Source: Amycolatopsis nigrescens CSC17Ta-90 (GTDB lineage: Bacteria; Actinomycetota; Actinomycetes; Mycobacteriales; Pseudonocardiaceae). From it: a stretch of 64,000 nt of DNA. The translations under genes were made by a program, and so were the position numbers. Positions 7,826 through 15,334 of the stretch are shown here, one piece after another. The stretch spans positions 4,588,157 through 4,652,156 of the forward strand of contig NZ_ARVW01000001.1 of NCBI RefSeq assembly GCF_000384315.1, given 5' to 3'. Below the pieces are notes generated by a model, which was not told where the DNA came from, did no database searches, and was given only the letters and a program-made list of their open reading frames with translations. The first letter of the stretch is position 1. Every line of letters begins with the position of its first letter.

Positions 7826-8449
7826 TCAGGGGCGGTCGATGGCGAGCGGTTCGTCGATGCTGGGTATCCAGAAGCACACCTCCAGGGTCTTCAGCCTGGA
7901 CACGTGTTGGAGCTTTCGCCCCTCCCGCATCGCGCCCAGCGCGGCGACGAGCAACAATGCCGCGCAGCAGCCCGCGAGCAGCTTGTGTCCGCCGACAGCG
8001 AGTTCGGCCAGCGCGGCCACCATCGCGACGATGAGCGTGAACGCGATGTTGCGCAGCATGACCGACAGCGCGCGCATCCTGCCGATGTCGCCGACCGCGT
8101 CCTTGTTGTGCTGTTCGGCCGCGGCCAGCAGCAAGGCCGGGTCGGCGTGCACGTAGGGCCGATCCTGCGCCTGGGGAACCCTGGCGAGGAACTCCCGCCT
8201 GGCCGCGTCCGGGCGCACACGCCAGCGGGGCAGCAGCCGCTCCAGTTGGGCGCCCAGGGGATGGAAGATATTCCCCAGCACGTAGCTGGCCGCTACGGCG
8301 GCGACCACGAGCAGTGCCGCGGGCATGGCGGCCACGGCGCTGAGGCCCGCAATGTGCAGTCGGCTGAGCACATAGACGATGAGTGACAGTTGCAAGGCTC
8401 CCGGGATCGCGAAGCTGAACAGGTCGAAGAAGCCGACCGCGAAGGTCAC
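7826..8449 (-). CDS. Four-helix membrane protein inside inverted repeats
   Basis: A 207-residue product. GTG at 8449 has an ideal GGAGG ribosome-binding site. Hydrophobic segments at about residues 3-30, 36-60, 128-150 and 155-175 predict four membrane helices, with a charged soluble loop (about 65-125) that includes ERLLPRWRVRPDAARREFLA. No signal peptide or known catalytic motif is seen. The gene is alone on its strand and bounded by 32-bp inverted repeats, so it probably moved as a unit. The 2+2 helix layout is compatible with several effector or immunity families, but none can be assigned. Confidence 0.65.
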   Translation of the reverse strand: MTFAVGFFDLFSFAIPGALQLSLIVYVLSRLHIAGLSAVAAMPAALLVVAAVAASYVLGNIFHPLGAQLERLLPRWRVRPDAARREFLARVPQAQDRPYVHADPALLLAAAEQHNKDAVGDIGRMRALSVMLRNIAFTLIVAMVAALAELAVGGHKLLAGCCAALLLVAALGAMREGRKLQHVSRLKTLEVCFWIPSIDEPLAIDRP

Positions 8450-8567
8450 GGCGTACCTCCTGGAGTGTGGGGCCATGCTGGCCTTCGTAGCGTGGGCACA
8501 GATCAGTGATCTTCGCACGGCCTGCACCCCTTCATCGAACCGAGAGTTCGGGCACGTACTCCTACCA

Positions 8568-8599
8568 CGCTCGACTGGCCAACCGGAACGCTCAGTCAC
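8568..8599 (-). repeat. Right 32-bp inverted repeat of a one-gene cassette
   Basis: Reverse complement of the repeat at 7739-7770 with two mismatches. It lies about 120 bp upstream of the GTG of the membrane-protein gene, so the cassette includes its own promoter region. Confidence 0.75.
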
Positions 8600-8713
8600 A
8601 GCCGACGATTCCGCACCGGATCTTGGTGACAGAAAGCAGTGACAAGTGAGAGATACCGCTGTCAGTCACAGACCGGCGACCACAGCACCACGAGCCCGTT
8701 TCCGTTGCGGTGC

Positions 8714-8743
8714 TTGACATTCCACGCCAAGTCGAGCGTCGAT
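8714..8743 (+). promoter_or_regulatory. Promoter-like element with AGTCGAGCG motif
   Basis: TTGACATT at 8714, then AAGTCGAGCGTC about 8 nt later, repeating the layout at 7038. It precedes the gene starting at 8792, which lacks other promoter signals. Shared control of the two operons is inferred. Confidence 0.5.
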
Positions 8744-8791
8744 CCGGTTGACCTGCCCTCGGCACCCCTGACACGGAAGGAACGCCGACCC

Positions 8792-9301
8792 ATGAATGCG
8801 CCCCTGTTCGCCACCCTGACGGTGTGCGCCGGTGACTTCGACGTGTACGGCACGTTCGGTTCGCACGGCGACGCGGCGGTGGCTGCCGACTGGCTCACCG
8901 ACGACGAGGGCACCTTCGCTCGCGCCGTCGCGTTGCACCCGCCGGACACCGACCCGCTCACCACCCGCGCCACCGCGGAGCTGACCGGCGACGTGATTGA
9001 ACTGCCCGCCCCGGTCGCGGACCTGCTCGCCGCGCACGACACCGACCCGGACACGGCGGGCGCGGTGGTGGTGTCGCTGCTGATCGACCCGCCCGCCCGG
9101 CGGCTCGCGCTGTTCGTCGGCCCGTTCACCACTGTCGCGGAGGCGCGGGGCTGGATCGCCGAGGCGGCGGGTGCCTCGCGGTCGGGTATCTACCGGGCCG
9201 GGTTACGGATTCACTCGGTGCGCCGCACCGACCTGGTCCCCGTGGCGACCGCCGCGCCCGGGCCGGATACCGCGTGGGGCGCGGTCGAGGGGGTGGCGTG
9301 A
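8792..9301 (+). CDS. Hypothetical accessory protein
   Basis: A 169-residue acidic protein that starts an operon with the genes at 9303 and 10105. ATG at 8792 follows GGAAGGA. The C-terminal half contains a beta-alpha pattern (RRLALFVGPFTTVAEARGWIAEA). No catalytic or nucleic-acid-binding motif is recognised. The stop is one base before the start of the RAMA gene, so coupled translation is likely. Confidence 0.65.
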   Translation: MNAPLFATLTVCAGDFDVYGTFGSHGDAAVAADWLTDDEGTFARAVALHPPDTDPLTTRATAELTGDVIELPAPVADLLAAHDTDPDTAGAVVVSLLIDPPARRLALFVGPFTTVAEARGWIAEAAGASRSGIYRAGLRIHSVRRTDLVPVATAAPGPDTAWGAVEGVA

Positions 9302-9302
9302 C

Positions 9303-10118
9303 GTGACCGTCCGGCTGGAGGTCGCCCCTGCCACACCCGACCCGGCGGGCGGCGGGCGACGCCTCGCGGACCTGCGGGTCGCGGAAGGGCTGGGCCGCGA
9401 GGCCGCGGTGCTGATCGCCGACGGCGGCATCCAGGCGGTCCCGATGCGGATGCCGCCCGGTGCCTGGGCGCTGCTGGTCACCGCCGCGGACCGGTGGGCT
9501 GCCAGCGGCGAGGTCGTGCTATTCGCCGGGCACTGGTGCGAGCATGCCTACCCGGCGTCCGGGTGCGATGGCGACCTCGTCCTCCAGTTGGCCCTGCCCG
9601 CCGCGGACGAGGCGGCCGAGGCCGGCGCCGATGCGGTGGCTGTGCGGCTCGCGGTGGCCGACCACGGCCGGTGGATGCCCGCGGGAACGTGGCCTCGCCT
9701 CGGTCGCGACTGGCCCGCCGTGGTAGCCCCCGTCGCCGCGGCCATCATGGGCGCCTCCATCGCCGCCGGGGAAGCCGACCCGCCCGCGCGGCGGCCGATG
9801 CGGGTGTTCGGTAGCCGGTCGGCGCGGCGAGTCGGCTTGCGTGACCTGCTCGACGCGGGCCTGGTGGCCGCCGGTGACGAGCTTGTCTACCGGCGGCCCG
9901 GTCTCGGGGTGCACTGGACCGGTCAGGTAACCGCTCAGGGCATGCTGCGGCTGGACGACGGGCGGGTGTTCGCCACGCCCTCGGGCGCGACCGACGCGCT
10001 GGGCAGCCCGAACCAGACCGGCTGGAGGTTCTGGCGCCGCGCCCGCGACGGCCATACCCTTCTGGACCTCCGCACCGAATACAAGTCCACTATGGACGGA
10101 TTTCATGCCGCGGGGTGA
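9303..10118 (+). CDS. RAMA-domain protein (modified-DNA reader candidate)
   Basis: A 271-residue product; GTG at 9303 follows the preceding stop. The C-terminal ~80 residues (about 177-258) match the RAMA pattern: VGLRDLLDAGLVAAGDEL, a beta-strand pair around ATPSGATDALG, NQTGWRFW, and a final LLDLR. RAMA domains are proposed readers of modified bases in restriction and related systems. The N-terminal region is unassigned; it has a few Cys/His residues (HWCEHAYPASGC) but no nuclease motif. A role in sensing DNA modification, perhaps by the element's own methyltransferase, is inference. The 3' end overlaps the next gene by 14 bp. Confidence 0.7.
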   Translation: MTVRLEVAPATPDPAGGGRRLADLRVAEGLGREAAVLIADGGIQAVPMRMPPGAWALLVTAADRWAASGEVVLFAGHWCEHAYPASGCDGDLVLQLALPAADEAAEAGADAVAVRLAVADHGRWMPAGTWPRLGRDWPAVVAPVAAAIMGASIAAGEADPPARRPMRVFGSRSARRVGLRDLLDAGLVAAGDELVYRRPGLGVHWTGQVTAQGMLRLDDGRVFATPSGATDALGSPNQTGWRFWRRARDGHTLLDLRTEYKSTMDGFHAAG

Positions 10119-10629
10119 AGTGCCCCGCATGACCCCGGGCGCGGTCTGCCGAGTGTCCACGCCGGACGCGAAGCGGGCCGTGCTCGCCACCTTCCGCAGC
10201 CCGCACTGGACCGCCCCGGTCCGTGATTCGCCGGGCTTGTTCCGCTATCGGCGCCACGACTGCGAACTACGCGTGCGCGCCGACGGCGTGGTCTGCTATG
10301 TCGCGTTCCACACCGCCAGCGAACCCGCCAGCCCGCGCCCGGCGCGCGTGCGGCCCGCGCCGGCACGCCGGCGCGGGCGCCGTGGTGGGGCCGGAACCGT
10401 CTGGCCGACCACCTGGCGCGAACTCCGCGCCCGCCTGCGTACGGCCGGGTGTGGGCTCGCCCGCCGCGGCAAGCACTGGCGGGTGGAGGTGCCCGGTGGG
10501 CAGATCTACACCCTCCCGTGTACCGCATCCGACCACCGCGCCTTGCGCAACGCCGCCCACGAGCTGGCCGGTCTCGGCATTGATCTTCGCCGCCCGAACA
10601 CACATCGCCACCGACGCGCGGCAGGGTGA
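10105..10629 (+). CDS. Basic hypothetical protein
   Basis: A 174-residue, Arg-rich product whose ATG lies inside the end of the RAMA gene. Two copies of a short motif are suggested: CELRVRADGVVCYVAFH and HWRVEVPGGQIYTLPCTASD, each followed by Arg-rich or helical sequence. The C-terminus (ALRNAAHELAGLGIDLRR) is helical. It may bind nucleic acid by charge, but no family is recognised. Confidence 0.6.
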   Translation: MPRGEVPRMTPGAVCRVSTPDAKRAVLATFRSPHWTAPVRDSPGLFRYRRHDCELRVRADGVVCYVAFHTASEPASPRPARVRPAPARRRGRRGGAGTVWPTTWRELRARLRTAGCGLARRGKHWRVEVPGGQIYTLPCTASDHRALRNAAHELAGLGIDLRRPNTHRHRRAAG

Positions 10630-10681
10630 CTGCTCCCTGGCTTGTTCATCGAACGCCCGCCTCGGATCTTGCGGTGTTCGC

Positions 10682-11647
10682 CTAAGTGCCGCACAGCGCC
10701 GGCCCGTTGTGCTGCCGGTAGAAGACCTTCGGATCAGCGGGTTGTCCGCCCGGCTCGACTTGGAAGTGCAGGTGCGCGCCGGTGGATGCGCCCCGGTTGC
10801 CGACCTCGGCGATCGGCTGACCGGGTTGGACGGTCTGGCCGGTGGTGACGAGGTTGCGGTTGTTGTGCCCGTAGGTGGTGATCACCCCGCCTGTGTGTTC
10901 GATGCGGATCCACAGGCCGTAGCCGCTGGCCGGGCCGGAGGCGATCACGCGCCCTCCGCTGGCGGCCACGACCGGGGTGCCGATCGGCGCGGCGATATCT
11001 TGTCCGCGGTGGAATTCTCCGCCTCGTGGCCCGAAGCCCGAGGTGCAGCGTCCCGCGGTCGGTGCGACCCAGCCTCCGCTGCTCGGCCCGGTGGGGGCGC
11101 AGGAGACTCCGGTGAGCGCGCCGACGATCTGCCGTGCGTCGGGTTCGAATTTGGCGTACCGGTCGGGGAAGCCGGAGGCTTGCACGGCCTGCGCGGCGGG
11201 AGCGAGTCCCATCTGTTGCCAGTTCGGTAGCGCGAGCAGGTGCTGGTAGAACTGGCCGGCGGCGTAAGTGGGATCAGTGACTTGCTGTGCGCTGCCCCAG
11301 CCCATCGAGGGCCGCTGCTGGAACAGCCCCAGGGAGTCCCGATCTCCAAAGTCGAGGTTGCGGAGACCGGACTCGGTGATGGCCGTGGCGATGGCGATAA
11401 CCCACCCATACTCGGGGACGCCCCGCTGTTTGCCGACGGCGACGATGGTGGCGGCGTTGGCCATCTGGTCGGGCCCGTACCCGGCCACGCTGCCGGTCGG
11501 TGTACCGGTTGTGGAGCAGGCAACTACGTCGCCCGAGCTGCTGGCGCTGTCGGTGCCCAGGATCGCGCCGAGGGTGGCGGAGAGGAACAGGACGGGCGCG
11601 AGCGCTACGCAGCCTGCGGCTACGGCGAGTTTCACGCTGGCTTTCAC
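10682..11647 (-). CDS. VirB1-like lytic transglycosylase plus M23 peptidase
   Basis: A 321-residue cell-wall hydrolase for the conjugation channel. GTG at 11647 follows GAGGAGG. Residues 8-30 form a signal anchor. Residues 60-180 resemble a transglycosylase-like fold (AIATAITESGLRNLDFGDRDSLGLFQQRP). Residues 195-315 are an M23 endopeptidase with H213, D217 and H292-x-H294 as zinc ligands. It is the last gene of the minus-strand transfer operon. Local opening of peptidoglycan for the secretion apparatus is the established role of such fusions. Confidence 0.85.
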   Translation of the reverse strand: MKASVKLAVAAGCVALAPVLFLSATLGAILGTDSASSSGDVVACSTTGTPTGSVAGYGPDQMANAATIVAVGKQRGVPEYGWVIAIATAITESGLRNLDFGDRDSLGLFQQRPSMGWGSAQQVTDPTYAAGQFYQHLLALPNWQQMGLAPAAQAVQASGFPDRYAKFEPDARQIVGALTGVSCAPTGPSSGGWVAPTAGRCTSGFGPRGGEFHRGQDIAAPIGTPVVAASGGRVIASGPASGYGLWIRIEHTGGVITTYGHNNRNLVTTGQTVQPGQPIAEVGNRGASTGAHLHFQVEPGGQPADPKVFYRQHNGPALCGT

Positions 11648-11657
11648 GCGGTCCTCC

Positions 11658-12590
11658 TCATCTGTCGACGCGGGTGCGGGCGAGGTCGGCCAGGTGTTGC
11701 CGTTGGTGGGCGTGCAGCGGCAGCCAGACCGGCCCGGCCGGGGTGGCGAGGTCGTTGGCGCTGGCGGTGGCGATGTGCCAGCCGACGTCCCCGTCGGCCA
11801 GCGCGGGTCCGGTGTGCTCGGCCGCGGCCAACCGGTCACGGAGGTTGGCTTCGCGGGCGGGTGAGTGGAGTCCGAACAGCACCCAAAACCCGTGGCGTTG
11901 CTGGGTTTTCCGTGCGGGGTGGGGGCCGCCGGCGCGGGCGAGTTCGGCGTAGCCGTCGAGTTTCTCGACTACGCGGGTGAGGGGTTCGGTGCCGGTGTCG
12001 TGCTCGTAACAGGCCACCAGCGTGGTGCCGTGCTCGCGGTAGACGATCACAGCGTCGGGCCGGGCCAGGCCACCGCAGTCAGCGGCGGCAGTGCGTTCGC
12101 CGTGCCACAACCGCAACTCCGCGTCGCCGTTGCGGGTGTGTGCGGCGAGGGCGGCGAGGACGTCGTTGATGCCGAGCAGGTGCGCCAGCCGGGGGTCGGT
12201 GGCCAGGCGCAGAACCTGCTCACGCACGGAGCTGGGCCGGGCCGGGGCGAGCCCGCGCATGGCGGCGAGCACGCCGTGTCCGGCGACGCCGAGGGTGTAG
12301 CGCCAGCCGGTGAGCGACCCGTTCGCGGCTGGGTGGCGGAACCGGTCGAGCACATGCCAGTGCCACAAACTGAGCAGGCGCCGCTGTGCCCGGTTGAGGT
12401 TCGGATACGGCAGCAGCTGCGCGATCTGGTTGCTGGTGAGGACGCGGTGCTCATCCAGCAGCCGCAGCAGGGCTCGGTCCCGCTCGGTGAGCCGGGACGC
12501 CAGCTCGACCGGGTCGGCGGCCCCGCCCCGGTAGCGAACCCGCCGACGCGCCCGAGCGCTCGGTGTGGGCGTGTTTTCGTTGTCAGACAT
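11658..12590 (-). CDS. Replic_Relax family protein
   Basis: A 310-residue product; ATG at 12590 follows GAGGATTCCT. The N-terminal winged helix (LASRLTERDRALLRLLDEHR, then VLTSNQIAQLLPYPNLNRAQRRLLSL) and the DAVIVYREHGTTLVACYEHDTGTEPL region match the replication-relaxation family found next to TraD-like genes in actinobacterial elements. That region resembles a degenerate nuclease fold. The family is proposed to act in DNA processing at transfer or replication; no classical relaxase histidine cluster is seen, so a nicking role is unproven. It lies between the TraD-like gene and the cell-wall hydrolase. Confidence 0.8.
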   Translation of the reverse strand: MSDNENTPTPSARARRRVRYRGGAADPVELASRLTERDRALLRLLDEHRVLTSNQIAQLLPYPNLNRAQRRLLSLWHWHVLDRFRHPAANGSLTGWRYTLGVAGHGVLAAMRGLAPARPSSVREQVLRLATDPRLAHLLGINDVLAALAAHTRNGDAELRLWHGERTAAADCGGLARPDAVIVYREHGTTLVACYEHDTGTEPLTRVVEKLDGYAELARAGGPHPARKTQQRHGFWVLFGLHSPAREANLRDRLAAAEHTGPALADGDVGWHIATASANDLATPAGPVWLPLHAHQRQHLADLARTRVDR

Positions 12591-12645
12591 AGGAATCCTC
12601 CAGTCACGGCCTGCGGGGTGACGACCAGTGCGCCCTGGATGTGCC

Positions 12646-14067
12646 TCAGTCGAGGTCGTCGTCACGATCGACGTCGGTGTCGTCGTACGGGGCGCGGGTG
12701 GCGAAGGTGCGGCGACTGCGGGCGCGGTCGCGGGTCGCCCGGTCGATGCCATGCGCACGGGCCGCGGCGCGCAGCTCGTCGGCCCGTCCGTCGATCACGG
12801 GCGGCGGTGGTTGGGTGCGGAGGGTGAAGCCGGTGGTGTCGCGGTTGTCGACCGATAACCGGCAGGCGGCTTGGTAGCGGGCCAGCCGGGTGAGGTCGCC
12901 GGCGTCGAGGTGCGGGCCGACGTGCGCGGCCAAATGCCGCGCGTCGTCCGGGGAGACGCCGAAGAACAGCTTGTTGCGGGCGTTGGCGTCCAGCGCCTTG
13001 GCCAGGGCGGGGGTGAGTTGGTCGAGGTGCTGGTGGGCGAGGATCCAGCCGACGTGGTAGCCGCGGGACTCGGCCAGCGCGTCCCCGAGCGGGGTGGGCA
13101 GGTTCAGGAAGTTCTGCGCCTCGTCGATCAGGATGGCGGCGTCCGCGCGCATGTGCTCGGGTTGGTGTGACCGGCCGGTCGCGGCCTGCCACAGCGAGGC
13201 CACCAGCAACGACCCGACCAGCCGCGCAGAATCTTCACCGAGCTCACCCTTGGGTAGGCGGGCGAGCAGGATCCCGCCGTCGAGGATGTCAGCCGGATCG
13301 AAGGAACTGGTGGCTGTGCCGTAGAGGTCGGCGACGAAACGGCGGGCGGTGACCGCGCGCAGCTTGGACAGCACCGGACCCGCCTGCTGCGCCGCAGCTG
13401 AGGGGGTGAGCTTGTCGTAGGCGCTCCAGAACGCCCCGATCCCGGTGGGGTCTTCCCGCCGGATGCGGCGGGTGGCTTCCTTGCGGAAGCGGGAATGGGT
13501 GAGCAGCAGCGGAATGTCGGCCAGGGTGGACCCGGGCCGCCCGGTGAGGGTGTAGGCCGCGGCGCGCAGGGTGTCTTCGACCCGCGGCCCCCACCACGCC
13601 TGGTAGATGCGGTGCAGGGTGGACACCAGGTGCTCGGCGACGGTCTCGCCGCCGAGCCCGGCCGGGTCCAGCACGTTCAGCGCCGCGGGAGCGAGCTGTT
13701 CGTCGGGGTCGATGAGCACAAGCCGCTCGCCGGCCTCTTCGGGCATCCGGTCGAGCAGGTCCCGGATGAGATCGCCGCGAGGCTCGATCACGGCGACTCC
13801 GCGCCCGGCGTCGATGTCGGCGAGCGCGAGGTTCAGCAACTCGGTCGACTTGCCTTTGCCGGTGGTGCCCGCGAGGTGCAGGTGGTGGCGGGCATCGACC
13901 ACGGGCAGCACCACGCGCCGTGCTGGCCCGGCGTCGGTGATCCCGAGCGGTTTCGGCGCACGGCGGCGGCGGTCACTGGCCGGGCGCAGCGTGAGCCGCG
14001 CCGGACCAGCCACCTCCGCGGAGTCCGTGCCTCGGACAGTCGATGCGGGCTTCTTGGTGGTGGGCAA
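12646..14067 (-). CDS. TraD/VirD4-like coupling ATPase
   Basis: A 473-residue product with Walker A GTTGKGKST (67-75) and Walker B ILIDEAQNF (about 312-320). This is the arrangement of type IV coupling proteins that feed DNA to the secretion channel. TTG at 14067 is chosen because AGAGGAG lies 6 bp upstream; the longer frame runs into the neighbouring gene. No N-terminal membrane helices are present, and the adjacent gene at 14093 supplies a membrane anchor, so the pair may act together. The C-terminus is Arg/Asp-rich. Confidence 0.85.
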   Translation of the reverse strand: MPTTKKPASTVRGTDSAEVAGPARLTLRPASDRRRRAPKPLGITDAGPARRVVLPVVDARHHLHLAGTTGKGKSTELLNLALADIDAGRGVAVIEPRGDLIRDLLDRMPEEAGERLVLIDPDEQLAPAALNVLDPAGLGGETVAEHLVSTLHRIYQAWWGPRVEDTLRAAAYTLTGRPGSTLADIPLLLTHSRFRKEATRRIRREDPTGIGAFWSAYDKLTPSAAAQQAGPVLSKLRAVTARRFVADLYGTATSSFDPADILDGGILLARLPKGELGEDSARLVGSLLVASLWQAATGRSHQPEHMRADAAILIDEAQNFLNLPTPLGDALAESRGYHVGWILAHQHLDQLTPALAKALDANARNKLFFGVSPDDARHLAAHVGPHLDAGDLTRLARYQAACRLSVDNRDTTGFTLRTQPPPPVIDGRADELRAAARAHGIDRATRDRARSRRTFATRAPYDDTDVDRDDDLD

Positions 14068-14092
14068 CGACAACTCCTCTCGCTGCGGGCAG

Positions 14093-15334
14093 TCAGATGC
14101 GGCGGGTGGTGTGCGGGGGCGCGGGCACGCTGCGGGCCTGGCCGCTGGCCAGCGCCTCGGTGCGGGCAGGCAGGTGCGCCAGCGCCGACAGCTCCCCGGC
14201 CGACAGCAGCGCACCGCGCCGCAGTCGCCGCGCAGCGATCACGACCCGGGGTCTGGGCAGGCGGTGGCGGGCCAGGGCGTTGCGCCCCGCTAGCAGCGCG
14301 AAGGCACCGAACAGCGAGTCGGCGATCCCGCGGACTCGGTCGGCGGCCTGCGGGCCGTGGGCGGTGGTGGCGGCGTAGTAGCGCAGTACGACCTCCCATT
14401 GCGGCTGCTGCTTCTTGCTGCGGATCTCGCGCAGTTCCTCGGTCTGCTGCGGGTCCAGTCGCCGCGGCGTCTCGCTGGTGCCGTGGGTGCTGGCGGTGGA
14501 CTTGCTGCCGGTGACGATCTCCATCAGCTCGCGCGTCAGCACCGACACGAAGCTGGCCAGCGCGGAGCGGCGGCCCGGGCGGCCGGAGTGCAACCGGTCC
14601 ACGGTGTGGCGGTAGCGGCGCAATCGGCGGCCGACCGCGGGCCGGGCCAGGATTTGCACCACCGCGGACTCGCCGTCGGCGAGTTGCCCGGTCACCGCTT
14701 CCAGCGCCCGCAAGGGATCGACGGACTCGTCGCGCGGGTCGGGGACGCGCAGCGGCAGGTGCTCGGGCCGTTCCGGGCGCACGGTGCCCCCGGTGACCAC
14801 CAGCCCCGCCATGCCCGCGGGCGCCGACTCGCCGTCCTGCCCGGATCGGGACGTGGTGGGGGCGTGGTCGAGGACTAGGGTGCCGGGCCAGGCGGCGCGC
14901 AGCGCGGCATCGATCCGGCTGGTCGGCACCGGCCCCGGCAGCCACAGGCGAACGGCGAGGTCCTCGCCCCCAGCGAGGTGGTACTCGACGGCCAGGTGCG
15001 GCACCCCCGCGAAGAGCCGTTTCCAACGGGGCGGGGCGAGGCTGGGCAGGTCCCACCACAACCGGCGCGCCCCGGCCACCGCGACGGCGGGGTCGAGTCC
15101 GGCCGGGGGCAACACGGTCACCACCCGCGCCCCCGCGTACCACCGGCGCCGCGCCAAGAGCCGCAGCCTTGCCAGCACGGCGAGGCAGGCGGCAGTGAGA
15201 ACGGCGAGCACGATCAGCAGCACGAGATGCTGCTGTATCCACGCGCCGGCGCGTTCGGCGGCCGTGGTGAGCGCGTCGGCAATCCCAGACGTAGGGTTGG
15301 TGATCGAGGCGAGAGTGTTCGAGGTTGCGCTCAT
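14093..15334 (-). CDS. Membrane-anchored conjugation protein
   Basis: A 413-residue protein with a strong N-terminal membrane helix at about residues 35-58 (HLVLLIVLAVLTAACLAVLA). A cytoplasmic domain with Ser/Gln-rich and basic stretches follows. ATG at 15334 overlaps the VirB4 stop by 4 bp. It always sits between VirB4-like and TraD-like genes in such actinobacterial clusters as far as I know, so a scaffold or coupling role is likely. No enzymatic motif seen. Confidence 0.7.
   Translation of the reverse strand: MSATSNTLASITNPTSGIADALTTAAERAGAWIQQHLVLLIVLAVLTAACLAVLARLRLLARRRWYAGARVVTVLPPAGLDPAVAVAGARRLWWDLPSLAPPRWKRLFAGVPHLAVEYHLAGGEDLAVRLWLPGPVPTSRIDAALRAAWPGTLVLDHAPTTSRSGQDGESAPAGMAGLVVTGGTVRPERPEHLPLRVPDPRDESVDPLRALEAVTGQLADGESAVVQILARPAVGRRLRRYRHTVDRLHSGRPGRRSALASFVSVLTRELMEIVTGSKSTASTHGTSETPRRLDPQQTEELREIRSKKQQPQWEVVLRYYAATTAHGPQAADRVRGIADSLFGAFALLAGRNALARHRLPRPRVVIAARRLRRGALLSAGELSALAHLPARTEALASGQARSVPAPPHTTRRI

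Larger units (their letters stand above)
8450..8791. other. Intergenic region: cassette end and promoter of next gene
   Basis: It contains the upstream region of the minus-strand membrane-protein gene, the right 32-bp repeat, two TGTCAC motifs in reverse orientation, and the TTGACATT promoter-like element at 8714. No coding sequence is supported. Confidence 0.5.

Noticed and set aside
2845..10097. GTCCAC palindrome as an element-specific operator
   Set aside because: Near-copies inside galT (33115) and before 39184 show it is not specific to the element; kept only as a positional observation.
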